A stretch of 64,000 nucleotides of DNA, taken from NCBI GenBank assembly GCA_022818135.1, contig JAFMSR010000015.1, forward strand, positions 28,928,144 to 28,992,143, written 5' to 3'. Below are positions 11,706 through 23,763 of the stretch, one piece after another; within the stretch, counting starts at the first letter, position 1, and each line of letters opens with the position of its first letter. A program made the translations under genes and the position numbers. The stretch is from Saxidomus purpurata. Its lineage: Eukaryota > Mollusca > Bivalvia > Venerida > Veneridae. The notes under the pieces were generated by a model. That model searched no databases and was not told where the DNA came from. It worked only from the letters and a program-made list of their open reading frames with translations.

Positions 11706-12594
11706 ATAATTTTCTTGTTACTATATACGCCTATGTAAAACTAAGTGACCCCCGGTGCGGGGTCAATTTTGATCCGGGGCTCATAATTTGAACAATCTTG
11801 GTAGAGGTCCACTAGCCAATGCTACATGCCAAATATCTAAGCTCTAGGCCTTGTGGTTTCAGAGAAGAAGATTTTTAAAGTTTTTCCTATATATTCCTAT
11901 GCAAAACTAAGTGACCCCCAGTGCGGGGTCAATTTTGACCCGGGGGTCATAATTTGAACAATCTTGGTAGAGGTCTACTGGACAATGCTACATGCCAAAT
12001 ATCTTAGCTCTAGGCCTTGTGGTTTCAGAGAAGAAGATTTTTAAAGTTTTCCCTATATATTCCTATGCAAAAACTAAGGGCCCACCTGCGCGGGGTCAAT
12101 TTTGACCCGGGGGTCATAATTTGAACAATCTTGGTAGAGGTCCACTAACCAATGCTACATGCCAAATATCTAAGCTCTAGGCTTTGTGGTTTCAGAGAAG
12201 AAGATTTTTAAAGTTTTCCCTATATATTCCTATGCAAAAACTAAGGGCCCACCTGCGCGGGGTCAATTTTGACCCGGGGGGTCATAATTTGAACAATCTT
12301 GGTAGAGGTCCACTAGCCAATGCTACATGCCAAATATCTAAGCTCTAGGCTTTGTGGTTTCAGAGAAGAAGATTTTTAAAGTTTTTCCTATTTGTTGCCA
12401 TAGCAACCAGAGTTCTGCATGGAATGGAATTCTTTGAACACTTTGGTAGAGCTTCATGCAAGGAACATTCCTGCATAGTTTTATCAACATTGGCCTAGAG
12501 GTTTCAGAGGAGATGTCATTTGAATCAAAATGTTGACGGACGACGGACAATCATCGATCAGAATAGCTCACCCTGGCATAGCCAGGTGAGCTAA
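11706..12594 (-). mobile_element. Family B tandem-repeat element, copy B4
   Basis: On the minus strand it starts at 12594 with TTAGCTCACCTGGCTATGCC, a hairpin-forming AGCTCACC...GGTGAGCT. It runs through about four ~165-bp units (TCATAATTTGAACAATCTTGG near 11785, 11948, 12116 and 12284). Its hairpin/TCTTGT end is missing near 11706. Confidence 0.75.
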
Positions 12595-12637
12595 AAAGGC
12601 CCCAAAAGTGGGGTTACCCTAGAAATATCGGGTGTCT

Positions 12638-12992
12638 GTGTTTTCGGCTAACTGAAGTTTCGGCTAACTCAATTTATATAGTAAACATTGAGTGTTTTGG
12701 GCCAAGTCAATTAGAGTAGCACAATAGATCAAAAGAGGTGCGATCAAAGGTGGTAATAGATGTTTCAATTAGGTGCGAATGGTATGTCAATGACAACTTG
12801 TCAATTAAAATGTTTGTTCAATAATAATAAAAGTCTTCAACATGTTGCAACATTTTTTAAAATTTATATCTAATTGAACACTTTGATCGCATCTCTTATG
12901 CTCTATTGTGCTACTCTAATTAACTTAGCCGAAAACACTTTCAGTTTACTATATAAATTCAGTTAGCCGTAACTGCAGTTAGCCGAAAACAC
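12638..12992. mobile_element. 355-bp palindromic MITE
   Basis: The left part GTGTTTTCGGCTAACT... is matched in inverse by the right part ...AGTTAGCCGAAAACAC. The arms extend about 150 bp (AATTAGAGTAGCACAATAGA near 12710 against its inverse near 12900), separated by an A/T-rich centre. It is non-coding and the target duplication is not clear. Confidence 0.75.
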
Positions 12993-13867
12993 TATAATTC
13001 GAAATATCAACCAAATGATTAAACTGTCTCTGTCAGCACATTTTCTTCCAATCTGAAGAAAGCTTAAATGTTATAGTTCACAACCCAGGTATAAACAGTT
13101 ATCCAAAATATTGCAATTAAAAATGACTGTATACTTTCAAAGGGTCACTGAAACAGGGCCGTCACCGAAACAGGGCCACCTACGATACATTTTGCGAGAT
13201 TATTCATGTCAAAAATTAGCACAATCAAATGAAAACTTTTCGAAGCGTTTCATTGAAAAAGATTAAGCTTATAACTTGGAAATATATTAATAAAAATTTC
13301 TTACAAAATTCAGCGATGAAATGTGTCACAGCGTAGTTTTCTTCGCACCAATCTAACGTAGATGTAGGACTTCCCCAATATCCAGGCGCCATCTTTGTTG
13401 TTTACTACGGCGTGATTGTTTTGTTGTTATAGAAACTCAAAGAATAATGTTCTAACGATAATGGCGCCAGTTCATGTGTGACGTTTTTACTTTAGAATTG
13501 CACCCTATTAATCTCGAGAATTAATACAATTTAAATAGGTCATAAATAGAGTGTAGTAATAAACAAATATATCTGTCAAAAGAAGTCATGCTAAATCATT
13601 TTTGTTTAATTCATTGTCAGGGTTACGGACCCTGTTTATTGTCTTTCCGGCCTTTTGAGTGACAAAGGCAATATAAAGGCATATAAAGGCCATGATGAAA
13701 TAAAGAATTATCTGCTTCGCACATCCGGATTCCTGCAAAACTATATATTCGGGGAAAAAATGAATCACTCGACTTTCATCGATGTTCTCCACGCATCTTT
13801 AATTCTAAAATGAACAGTATCCAAGCAGAAAAATGAAAGAATACGACAATTAGCTTATGATCATACC

Positions 13868-14545
13868 ATGAGAATGATATTCAGAAGCTTAACAACGTTC
13901 AAAGAAGTGCTGCACGTACGCTTTGTAACCAACAACTACTCCAAGACGCCTGAAACAGTAACAGACAGCCTTAACCTGCTACAATGGGAATCCCTAGAGA
14001 GAAGAAGACAGAACAGCCGTCTCACTCTTTTCTATAAGATCCATTATGGGCTAGTTGATATAACACCGTCGCTATACATGACTCCTTACACTAAACACTC
14101 AAGACATTTCCATTATCTAGCTTATCAAATCCAACAGACACCTTCAGATTATATGAAGTTCTCCTTTTTCCCACGTACTATAGTTGAATGGAACTCTCTG
14201 CCGGTCTATGTAGACAGTGCTGACACTGCTGCTGCATTCAGGGCAGCACTGGCTACATTGCCACACATACCTTAGACAGTACAGAGCTTTTATCTTTTTA
14301 ACTGCACTAACATTCTTGTTTTCTTCACCACACATACATACAATTGTAGATTTGCACTATTGTAGGTATTTTAAGGCTGAGATAGGCTTTTTGCACTTTT
14401 TTTATCACATTGCCAGAAACCTTCTGGGTGAACTGAGTAACCTAGGAGATTTGGCAATCTTTTAACTTTTTCTAACCACCCACTCATGGCCATAATAGTC
14501 AGTTTTATGACGGTTAGCCATTAACAAAGATGATGATGATGACCA
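13868..14545 (+). pseudogene. 3' end of a non-LTR retrotransposon (frameshifted ORF2 C-terminus and tail)
   Basis: The plus-strand frame 13868-14275 has the usual last part of a LINE ORF2: NNYSKTPETVTDSLNLLQWE, LERRRQNSRLTLFYKIHYGL and FFPRTIVEWNSLP. The residues before NNYSK fit better in another frame (DIQKLNNVQRSAAR around 13876-13920), so a frameshift lies near 13915. The reverse transcriptase core is absent: this is a 5'-truncated copy. A 3' UTR follows and ends in GATGATGATGATG near 14530-14543, the simple-repeat tail common in such elements. It cannot move by itself. Confidence 0.8.
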
Positions 14546-14559
14546 TAGAACTGAATTTC

Positions 14560-15500
14560 TAACATTGAGTTAAAGCTTTTTGTTTCGTTTGAAATAAGTT
14601 TAAACTTGTCATGATAATGAGTCTACGGTAAAGACAGACCAAATGAAGGAACGAACGCGATCTTAAAATCCGTTTGGAATAACTGGCTAGGATGACGTCA
14701 TGGCGAAGATACATCTCAAAACAAAATATAACAATTTAGTTGAGCTACACAGCTTTCCATTTACAACAGTGCACGCAGTATTTCCAAATAAAAGGTCATC
14801 AATTGTTTTGAATATCTTCATAAGAGATCAAATCATTTATAATACAGTACTTGGTATTACAGCGCACAAAGCTATTGAGAAGCATCCGCTGTAATTAAAG
14901 ACTTACAGAGTCTCCCCTACAAATTCTCGAGTCAATAGAACCTGGAGACAAAAAAGTATCTACCTGCCAAGCTCTGTTTTTGGCATTTAAATGGACGAAA
15001 GCTGTCTTCTGACGGAACAGTGGCTGATACTTTGTGTTATTTCTGTTTAAATATCATAGAAGTATGGATGTTGATGTTACGTGTGTGCCGTGTTGTATGT
15101 GTGTCAAGTACATGTGTGTCCCTTATTGTCTTCCGTAGTATTTTTTGTATCATTAATACAGTATTCAATACTATATAGACTATCCAATAGTCCCACTCAC
15201 ACATCAATTACTTAGTGTTTTAACTAATTATTTGTAACCACATGGATCGGCCTATCTGTCTTTATTTCTTTTTTGCGGCTAATTTACCCAACACCTGCGC
15301 ACTTCATATGATAGATTTGATGGCAAAGGCCACTATTTTTCTATAACTGTAAAATATTTAAGAGTGGCGCATTTCAGTATTTTACAGTTAAATATGATTT
15401 TTCTGCATTTTGTCACCTGACAGTATTTTCATTTTGTGTCTGCAATTTTCGATACTGATTTAAGTTTCTGCTTTAACATCACGGACAACCCACAACCCAG
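14560..15500. other. Intergenic, nothing firm
   Basis: A short frame at 14700-14894 starts just after a TGACGTCA palindrome (14692-14699), but it shows no domain and no splice context. No other signal was seen. Confidence 0.35.
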
Positions 15501-15539
15501 TCCTTCAGTGCTTTGATTTGGCTTCTTATTTCATCAATA

Positions 15540-15710
15540 TTTGCGAAGAAACGAAAACACGATATTTATGTCGCATTTTCGCATCATACCATCGTGTCTC
15601 TACATCGACCAATCGTGTCTTGGACTCTTCGCATCGTATTATCGTCCGTTTACCTCCGCATCGTGTACTATGATCGCGTCTTCACATCGTCTCATCGTAA
15701 TTTCGCCCTT
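15540..15710. repeat. Irregular ATCGT/TTCGC-rich repeat
   Basis: Frequent ATCGT, CATCG and TTCGC words recur at irregular spacing. The same style of sequence flanks the 22-bp minisatellite at 53800-53915, so the two may share a family. Confidence 0.45.
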
Positions 15711-16195
15711 GATAGTCAACAGTTCAAAGTGGCTAAACAGCGATAGTATTAACAGAGCACCGTAATTTGCTTCATGACTTTTACAGAAAGAATAAACGAT
15801 ATTTGATACAAATGTAACTATGAAAGGGGCAAAGACCATCATAAATACAAGACCTAACTTTACCTGGATATCATAAAAGCAACCATTCTTGTCAAATTTC
15901 GTGATGCTGAGTAGTGTAAAACATAATGCCAGTGACCACGTTTTATCAACACTCTACAGAGAATCAATATGGTTTGAACAAACTCCGTAAAGAGTCACGT
16001 CGCCAAAGAACAATGTCGTGAAATCAGTTTTAAATCAGACTGAAAAAATTCCTACGAAAAATGTTCATCTTTCATGTCTTTATGCAAATGCTCTAGCCTC
16101 TCGTGGAGTGCACGTCGCTGAGCAGGCACTGGGTCACTCCAGATACACGACTTCGACCTTGTAGCTTGCGGGGCACTGGCAAATAGAAGGGGTGG

Positions 16196-16212
16196 TGGGG
16201 GGGGGGGGGGGG
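16196..16212. repeat. Poly-G tract
   Basis: A near-uninterrupted G run following GGGGTGGTGG. Confidence 0.85.
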
Positions 16213-16499
16213 CTGGCAAGGGCTGTTTGTGTTCCACACGACGGATGTATTTCGCCGAAGAACTGACGGTGCCAGTGACGTATGCCGCGCGTCAGGCGAT
16301 GCGGTTCCTTAGATGTCTTACAAAGTATTTCCTTACTGCTTCTGCGCTTGGGAGTAGACACAAGTGGGGCTGGTTAGTAATGTTTTGGGTTGCACGAAAG
16401 CCGGTAACGTCATTGGATACCATTGCCAGGAACCACACGCGAAATATCGGTCAAAATCGGACATACACTGACTGGAAATTGTAGTCATGTAATTTTCTC

Positions 16500-17880
16500 C
16501 TTTTTCTTTATCGGCATCATCGGAGGGATGCTGAGACCGGCTGCATGCCCTAAATAATGAGATGATAAGCTTGACTTTCTAAACAATTGTTTTTCGTTCG
16601 TTCATGTCTTTATCCATAGAAGAAAAAAATCACAGTGATTTTGGTAAGAGATATACTAGTACCTCCATCATAGTTTTACTCTTAGTTTACCGGAGGCAAA
16701 TTCCCCTTTTAAAACCAATGCAGATCATAATCAACATGCACATTTGGTATTAACCTACCTGAATTCGCCTAATACATGCATATAGTTTCTATAAAAAAAT
16801 CAAGATGAGGAACTCTGGTAATCTTAGTCACAATTTTGTATTAAAAGTACTTGAGTTGTCTAACATTGTTAACGGCGCAGGTAGGTTAATACCAAATGTC
16901 GCATTTAGTCTCAACATGTAAACATTTTTGAGATTATGTTATTTGGAATAATGCTCCTTCGTCCATTTGTCAGTCCGTCTGTAGACAAAAGTTTGACTGG
17001 GCTACTTACCTGCAACACGGACCTTTATACCATATGTTCCAGGAATTTTTGTTGCCAGGCTTAGTTATGCACATTGTTCGCATGTTGTGCTCAGTATTTC
17101 TTTTTTGGATAAATCCATATATTTGTCGAGAACTTGACATATTGTGTTTTGTATATATATGATGACATGACAATGTTTTTGATGCATAAAGTACCACTTG
17201 TAGGTGCGTAAATTTGTTATCTTACTTTTCTGAAAGTTTCATGCTAAGGAAGGGAATAGTTTTGAGGCAATTCTTTAGATTGAGATTGCAAGTCGGAACT
17301 CAATATTGCCAAAATTGAAAATCCTTTCTTAATCACTATTTTGGTTCATTATTCAACAAGTAATGACTGTAGTTTATGTATATATTGATCTCATTTACTC
17401 ATAAAGAGTCTTAGTGTTTAATTATGTTGATTTATTAAGAGTTTTGTGAAACTTCATTCTACGTAATGCTGGTCGGATGCTAAAAATAGACCAAATATAA
17501 GAACATCATTTTGAGTCAGTCAGCATAATTTTAAGGCTGCCATTTTATTTTATATATTAAACATTTGTTTGTGAGGAATTTCATAACATGACATGCAGGA
17601 TTTTGCCTGCAATTTAAGTTTCTCATCTGGAATATTTAATGCACTTGGCTCTGGAACCCAGAGTGTAAAAGACTTCTGACCGGTCTTATAAATGGTCAGT
17701 GGTGTCGGTCATCCTGATTAATAAATTGAAAGCCCACGAACTAAGTCAATTCAGAGGAACATTTGAAACCGAGCTTACCCCCGAAGGGCAGGTTTACCAC
17801 ATATTGTTTGAACAAAACAGATCAGGTCAAAATATATGTAGATCTGATCATATACAATGTATATTATAAATGCTGTCCAA
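16500..17880. other. Intergenic, nothing identified
   Basis: AT-rich sequence without a supported gene or named repeat. Confidence 0.4.
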
Positions 17881-17892
17881 ACATTTATTGCT

Positions 17893-18060
17893 TCTGTTAT
17901 AGAGTGGTAGCGCGTTCGCTTTTGGATCCGAGGGCTCTAGTTCCATCGCCAACAATGTCCTCACCCAATGGGTTTAGTTGCCTATCTCTACGCTATTGAT
18001 TCCATCTGTAGTGTAGTAGAATCTGCTTCAACTGAGAAGTATTTGTAAATGCTTTAAAAG
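17893..18060 (+). repeat. tRNA-derived SINE, decayed copy
   Basis: The head GAGTGGTAGCGCGTTCGC matches the head of the SINE at 27592-27809, and the body word GATTCCATCT recurs in the same relative place. The B box is degraded to AGTTCCATCGC. Confidence 0.55.
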
Positions 18061-19167
18061 TATGAACTGCTCCTTTCAAGAATGTCTTATTATTGCGACC
18101 AGATCATAAAAGGCGGACTGATTTTCAACAGTATAAATTGATATCAGTGACAGTTGAGAAGAGACATAATTATGTCTAAGAACATGTTCGCGGTAACCCA
18201 GGTTATTCATTGCAAATACTTCATTGAACTTATGACTGTAGAGAAGTGGAAAAAATAAATCGTGGGTTCCGACAATGTGCTTAAAACGACATAACGATGT
18301 GGCCTATGTAGATACTGTAACCTCTTAGTAAATTGTCAGAATCGCGCTTTAGGGGATACTTTTTATTTTAAGACCGTAATTTGTGCCTAGTCTATTCTAA
18401 CATAACTGTCATCTTTTGAAAAACAAGCAAGTATAGACGTGTACAATTCCCTTGTCCCAAATTCAAAATGAAAGCTATCGATTGTATTCAGTCTAAACAG
18501 TTTCATAACAATAATAATAGAAATAGATAACTTTATTTTGTAAAGGTAACATGAAAGACATATAAAAATACAAGGTTAATCAAAACATATAATTTTTTCG
18601 AATGTAAATAAAAATAATTTAACACCTCGTTCTCATACACACTCAGCAACAAACTGACATACAATCATACACACGCACCACTAAATCACCTGCATTTAAT
18701 GGACACAAACATGCACTATAAAAGCAAATCAAAAGTATATAATACTTTCATAAAAAATGTTTTAACAGTCACTCTGTTGACAACAAATATCATGAAAAAT
18801 TTAATCAGTCATCAAAAGATACAAAATGTAACTAAATTGCTGTATAAGGCTGCGACACAATATAAGTATTTTTAAGAGAGACATTCAGTTTTAAAAACGG
18901 ATATCTATGATATAATAATGAACAGAACTTATGAACAACAATCATCAAATTCTATATAAACCGGGAGTATAAAGTCCTGTTAAATCTATAATTCAAAACA
19001 GCGCTGCCTCTATTGCAAACAATCCGTTAACCAGTAGAAAAAGTCATATGTACAACAAAATAGTTTAGTATTTCTCCTGAAATATTGTTATGTCTTCGAT
19101 AATGTTTCTTTCTAAAGTGTGTTCATTTTCATGTTTTACTGTAAAATGAAAATGTATCTCTGTAGTA

Positions 19168-19596
19168 TTATTGCACCGGAGATCTTTCATCACCCTTTGT
19201 ATCAAAAAATGGATGATTCACCTCTTGGTTTCTGGAATAGAACTCACAGTTTGGTGATTTTTGTCTGTGAACTTCTGTCGGTATATCATTTTCAGCCCAG
19301 CCACTCTCGGTAAGATGGCAACAATAGCAAGTTACCTCGTCTCCATATTCTGCGTAGTAAAAGCCAGCTATGACAAATTTACGGATGTCAGGTTTTCCAT
19401 TTCTCGGAAATGTAGCAAATGTAAACAACCTCAGCATTTCGTAGCTCATATCACGCAGAGTTAGTTCTATCCGATTGTTTGGTCGCTCTTGCATTATGTG
19501 TTCGACCATTTGTTCGATTTCTGGATTAAGTGGTACTCTAAGGCGGTCGGTTGGTGTGTAAACCGAATGTCTTTCTTGCTGTCTTCCGGTTGCCAT
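19168..19596 (-). CDS. BIR-domain protein (IAP-like), single coding exon
   Basis: This encodes 142 residues. Residues ~48-122 form a baculoviral IAP repeat. The zinc ligands are C90, C93, H110 and C117, spaced exactly C-x2-C-x16-H-x6-C, with conserved W100, D104 and P106 between them. BIR domains bind caspases or IAP-antagonist peptides and act in cytosolic apoptosis control. The start ATG at 19596 lies one base after a strong acceptor TTTTCTCAG, so an upstream exon is expected. The frame stops 25 residues past the domain with no RING, CARD or second BIR, far shorter than typical IAPs. A possible donor (AG|GTGAAT) just after the BIR could splice to an unseen exon, so a truncated or multi-exon gene is possible. 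Bivalves carry many BIR genes. No frameshift is seen. Confidence 0.8.
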   Translation of the reverse strand: MATGRQQERHSVYTPTDRLRVPLNPEIEQMVEHIMQERPNNRIELTLRDMSYEMLRLFTFATFPRNGKPDIRKFVIAGFYYAEYGDEVTCYCCHLTESGWAENDIPTEVHRQKSPNCEFYSRNQEVNHPFFDTKGDERSPVQ

Positions 19597-20249
19597 TCTG
19601 AGAAAATACAAATACAAATCAATGTATTAAGAGAAAGATGCACGGCTGGATATATTGACTGATTATATGCAATAAAAGAAAATAAGTCCATGGCCATCAT
19701 CAAACACAACGGAGGTAGTTAACCAGGTTTTCTTCAGTAGTCGCAAATGAATAGGATTTGGAGCGGGTGGTGAAGCTTTCTTAAAGGCAGTTGCTTCTAT
19801 GGGCTAAAATCTTATTGATGTGTCACTTTTTGTCGTTACATGTACCAAATCCTTAAGCAACAAAAGGTTTTGTCTTACTTACATTCAAAGAATTTGGGAC
19901 TAATGGGACTAGTTAAACAACTGGGCTAGAATAAAATTAACTTTTGCAACGCTCTATAAGCCATCGAGACTAACAACGGTATGCTTTTCACCATACAAAC
20001 TGTCAAGAACTACGTACATTGTACATTGTAAATCATGGAATCTTATTGAAGACAAAGTTCACCGTTGCATGAAAACTGTATTGAGGAGACTCCGTTACAA
20101 TAAGCAGACATATTACATAACAAAAAAGGTTCCGTTGTACGAATAAAGCAACAATCATGAAATTACGATGTGATTACATGTAAGAAACCACGAATACTGT
20201 AATGCACAACGTGCTCAGGCGAGGTAATAAGAAAACAGAACAAACATAC

Positions 20250-20480
20250 CTATGTTAAATTAATTCCCCTTTGAAAATCCTTTCGGACACTTTAAGCTTA
20301 AATAAAATCCGTTTGTGACTCAGAATTCTTAAATAGGTCCGAATTTGTTCAATACTTTCGAAAGACAAGTTACAGGATCCAGTAGAACCATGACTTTCTG
20401 TAAAGTCAAAATTCAACGTCCGATTAAAATCCTTAATATATATAGCCATCTTGCTGTACGTCAGTCCCTGTCAAGGAGTG
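20250..20480 (-). other. Possible 5'-UTR exon of the BIR gene
   Basis: On the minus strand this segment ends at 20250 in an excellent donor AACATAG|GTATGTTT, about 650 bp upstream of the BIR exon acceptor at 19597. A frame at 20255-20449 stops just before the donor, so the exon would be non-coding and translation would start at 19596. The transcription start is not resolved. Confidence 0.35.
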
Positions 20481-20489
20481 TTAAAAAAG

Positions 20490-22180
20490 TTCATTAAAAG
20501 TAACGAATCGGGCTTTTTCTTGTACAAGCAAAAATAATTTTTCAAATTTACATTTTCTTGATATACAAATGACTATTATAATAACCAAGCACTATTTTTT
20601 GCTTGCAATTATCATTCATTCCTTAAGTTGATTACTGTGGTGTGTTGACATGCTTATTGACCTGGAGACTGAAAGTCCCCTAGGCCTAAAATAGCATACC
20701 ACATTTCAAACACTGCAGACAATTTAACTGTACTATGTGCGAATAACAACTGTAAACATGCGCTTTGGGAAAGTAGTGCAAGACAGACCAGATCAATCTT
20801 TTGTTTGAATATCGCATACGATAAGAACATATTACAAATAAACACAGTACATACAACTTCAAACGATTGCAGAAAGCTCTATAGCTTACGGGCTGCATTA
20901 CACAGTTTTTTTCTGTTTTAGAAATTACTGCGCTGTTAGCTGATTACGGAAGATAATCATATGAACGGAAAAGTACGGATAATTACGGAAATTTACGGAA
21001 ACGTATGGAATTCGATAGAAGAGTTTGTAGTTTGATTTTCAAATTTCTGATGTTATTTCATAGACAACTTTCTTATTTACGAACGATTACATAATATATT
21101 TACCTAAAAATAAATTTCTTTAAAAAAAAAGATACAATTTACGTACATTCCCGAGAAGAAACTCACGTGATCAAAATCACCCGCCATTTATCGAGGACGC
21201 TGCATGTCAAGGCCCAGTGAACGGTTTCACTGATTACAAAAACAAGATAACCAAGAATCATTTTTGGTTCTCCCTGTTATACACATTGTACAGTACTGTA
21301 TTTATATTTCAATGTTTGTATTGCTTTGTTTATTTCTGTTTCAAGGTCTTGTCCTTGGTACACAATAATTTTCGATCCACATCATCAGATATCGCTTAAA
21401 GTTGAACAAAGCGCATATTGAATGATTTTGATTGTTCTCTCAAACAATTTATATTGTTGACCATGTGATTATTTTTCATTTAACGTACGTTTTATAATAA
21501 AACAAACTTCCCTGCCACCCGTATATTTGTGAATCATTCATTCTGTGTCATATACTAAATTTCGCCCTATGCACATTTCGACCTGCGCTTTAGGTAAGGT
21601 TCAGCGTCAATCACGAAGGTCAAAAGTTGTTTTTAGGGGAGTTAATCTATAGCCCCCAGGCCTTCAGCGCTCACAGCGCTTTGATTTTTCCTTTATGCGT
21701 ATATAAACTCAAATTATATTTACAAACTTTAAGTTTAGGCTTTATAGGTATTGATTTCCCTAACGTTTTCGAGTGCTGTACTGAAGAAAGCGGAATGTGA
21801 GTGCGTGCGTGCGTGCGAAGTGGAGGGAGGGGGAGGGGGTAATTTCGTTCACAAGCACAGGAAGTTTCAGGAAAAAATGTTTAAAATTGAATGAGCTATG
21901 ACTATTTTCCTGCGAAAAACTATGTTAGAAAGGTTGTTGACATAGAAATTGTTGTGAGTAACAGAGACTGTTACCCATTTTGTCCATTGGTCTGTGGTAA
22001 CATGCATGTGCATTCATTGAATTATGACTATTCTTGTTGTACTAAAATTGGAATTAGTGAATAAATTTTGCATCTTATTAGCTTTTCAATGATATAAAAC
22101 ATGTTGAAATGTTTTTCGTTTTAAGAATATCATCTATGCCATATCGGAAATCGCCTTTTAGGCCCACCTGCAGACCGAGG
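20490..22180. other. Intergenic, nothing identified
   Basis: No supported gene. A short GTGCGTGCGTGCG run is at 21801-21815 and a G-rich GGAGGGAGGGGGAGGGGG is at 21822-21839. Confidence 0.4.
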
Positions 22181-22184
22181 TTCA

Positions 22185-22382
22185 ATTATTTTTAAAAGTA
22201 ATTAATTAATTACAATTAAAACAGAAATTCTTCAATTAAATTACAATTATAATTACATGCTTTTTACAGAAGTAATTAATTAATTACAATTAAAATAATT
22301 GATTTCTGCCTCAATTATTAATTACAATTAAATTAGTTGAAAAACTGTAGTTAATTATAATTAAATTATAATTGTAATTGGA
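22185..22382. repeat. AT-rich repeat of TTAATTACAATTAAA words
   Basis: About 200 bp is composed of AATTAATTACAATTAAA-type words in both orientations, with strong self-complementarity. It is flanked by CCCACCTG (left) and CAGGTGGG (right), which are inverse to each other, so it may be the inside of a small inverted-repeat element. Confidence 0.7.
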
Positions 22383-22639
22383 CCCAGGTGGGCCACCTGA
22401 TTAATGCAGTAATTTGACTGAATTCCGCTGATTTAATAGAGACTTATTTTAGTTTAACCAATTTTTCTTCATGCGGGGATAAGTTATCTAGGGTTCAACA
22501 TTTGCGTATAATACGCACTTATTCTTTGAAATATGAAAAATATGAAACCTGGGTTAAAAGGTGTAATTTTTATTCAAGTTTCTGAAGTATAACGACCTGT
22601 GACTGGCAGACCTCGATGACTCGAACTAGATCTACCGAT

Positions 22640-22690
<51 letters not shown>
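22640..22690. repeat. (GA)n microsatellite
   Basis: About 25 uninterrupted GA dinucleotides. Confidence 0.97.
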
Positions 22691-22693
<3 letters not shown>

Positions 22694-22724
22694 AGTAAGA
22701 ACATTATCATTACACGGCACAAGT

Positions 22725-22800
22725 GGAGATCGACCCAGGACACTCCGATCCTAAGGCGAACGCGCTACCACTGCGCCATGGCAGTGTTTTGGGTCTTAAA
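22725..22800 (-). repeat. tRNA-like SINE head
   Basis: The minus strand reads ATGGCGCAGTGGTAGCGCG, then CCTTAGGATCGGAG and a B-box-like GGGTCGATCTCC. It is the same head type as the SINE at 27592. The body was not followed. Confidence 0.6.
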
Positions 22801-23218
22801 CTCACTCCAGCACTCGGTTTTATCGTAAATGTTAAATTAAAACAGATTAATTATGACATGCTGGAATGACATTTTATCGAAGAATGGTGTCTTTATGTCT
22901 TGTCATTAGACATCGATGCTCTGAAGTAACATTCACTGTGTATAAAAGACTACACGGGACCAGGATTTATTATATTATACGATCCCTGACGGGACTAAAG
23001 GTTAAATAAGATATAAGTTAACTGGAAACCTCATTGCAACAGACAACAAATAATTTAAATTAATTTCCAGCAACTACAGCAGGCTAAGACAGTGTTTAAA
23101 TAAAGCCCGAACAACTGTCGAAACAGTAGCACATCTAGAACTTTTTGAACGCCCCACGTTAAACAAGGTGCGTAAATATAAGATTTTATACTATTTGAAA
23201 GACCTTGACCTGTCACAC

Positions 23219-23385
23219 GAGTAACATATCTCTAAATGTTTTACTGGATTGTTTGTAATTGTGCTTATTGGGTCCACCATCCTCGTTCGAGGCATAATCG
23301 GTACGACCCGCTGGAACCGAGCCAGGTCTAAGTTGTAACTTAGACCTGGCTCGGTTCCAGTAAAACATTTATAGATATGTTACTC
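23219..23385. repeat. Long hairpin interrupted by a 63-bp insertion
   Basis: The right arm 23337-23385 pairs with a left arm made of two parts, 23219-23247 and 23315-23334. The inner ~22 bp of each arm (left CTGGAACCGAGCCAGG...) is a perfect palindrome around a 2-base loop. The left arm is split by the insertion at 23248-23310. Confidence 0.9.
23244..23314 (-). mobile_element. 63-bp retro-insertion, second copy, inside a hairpin arm
   Basis: The insert 23248-23310 is homologous to 6219-6284. It is flanked by CTGG at 23244-23247 and 23311-23314, a 4-bp duplication of the hairpin arm sequence. On the minus strand it runs CGGGTCGTACCGATTATGCC to ACAAACAAT. The uninterrupted opposite arm gives the pre-insertion sequence directly. 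Confidence 0.8.
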
Positions 23386-23763
23386 ATATATTTCATGACT
23401 GATATGATGGTTTTTGTGATTAAATGAAAGATTAGACGTCAGTTTATTAGTGAACTTTTTATTAAGTACAGGTGAGTGTATTTTGTCCTTTCATGTTGGT
23501 GTATATATTAAGTACACCGGTACCGTGGGAAACCAGGCTACTTCAAGTACTTGCTAAAAACAACATTTTCTCCACAAATACTGACAAATTCTTAACTTGT
23601 ACTCAAATGAATTTTTCGCTCAATCTGACTTGCAATTAGTAATTTACAATATTTTGTTCTTACAACATGTAAATTTCATTCAAAAATAGACTACAGTATC
23701 GTTAGAAATGACAACAATAAATTTTCTTATTTTTAGAGACAATTAGACTTTAAAATAACGTTC

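Noticed and set aside
12638..12992. TA target duplication for the palindromic MITE (mariner type)
   Set aside because: The left flank does not carry a matching TA at the TIR boundary; the boundary is uncertain.
14692..14894. TGACGTCA followed by an ATG and a 64-codon frame as a gene start
   Set aside because: The frame has no recognisable domain and no donor or downstream exon; the 8-mer also occurs at 11250 and 6320 and is not decisive.
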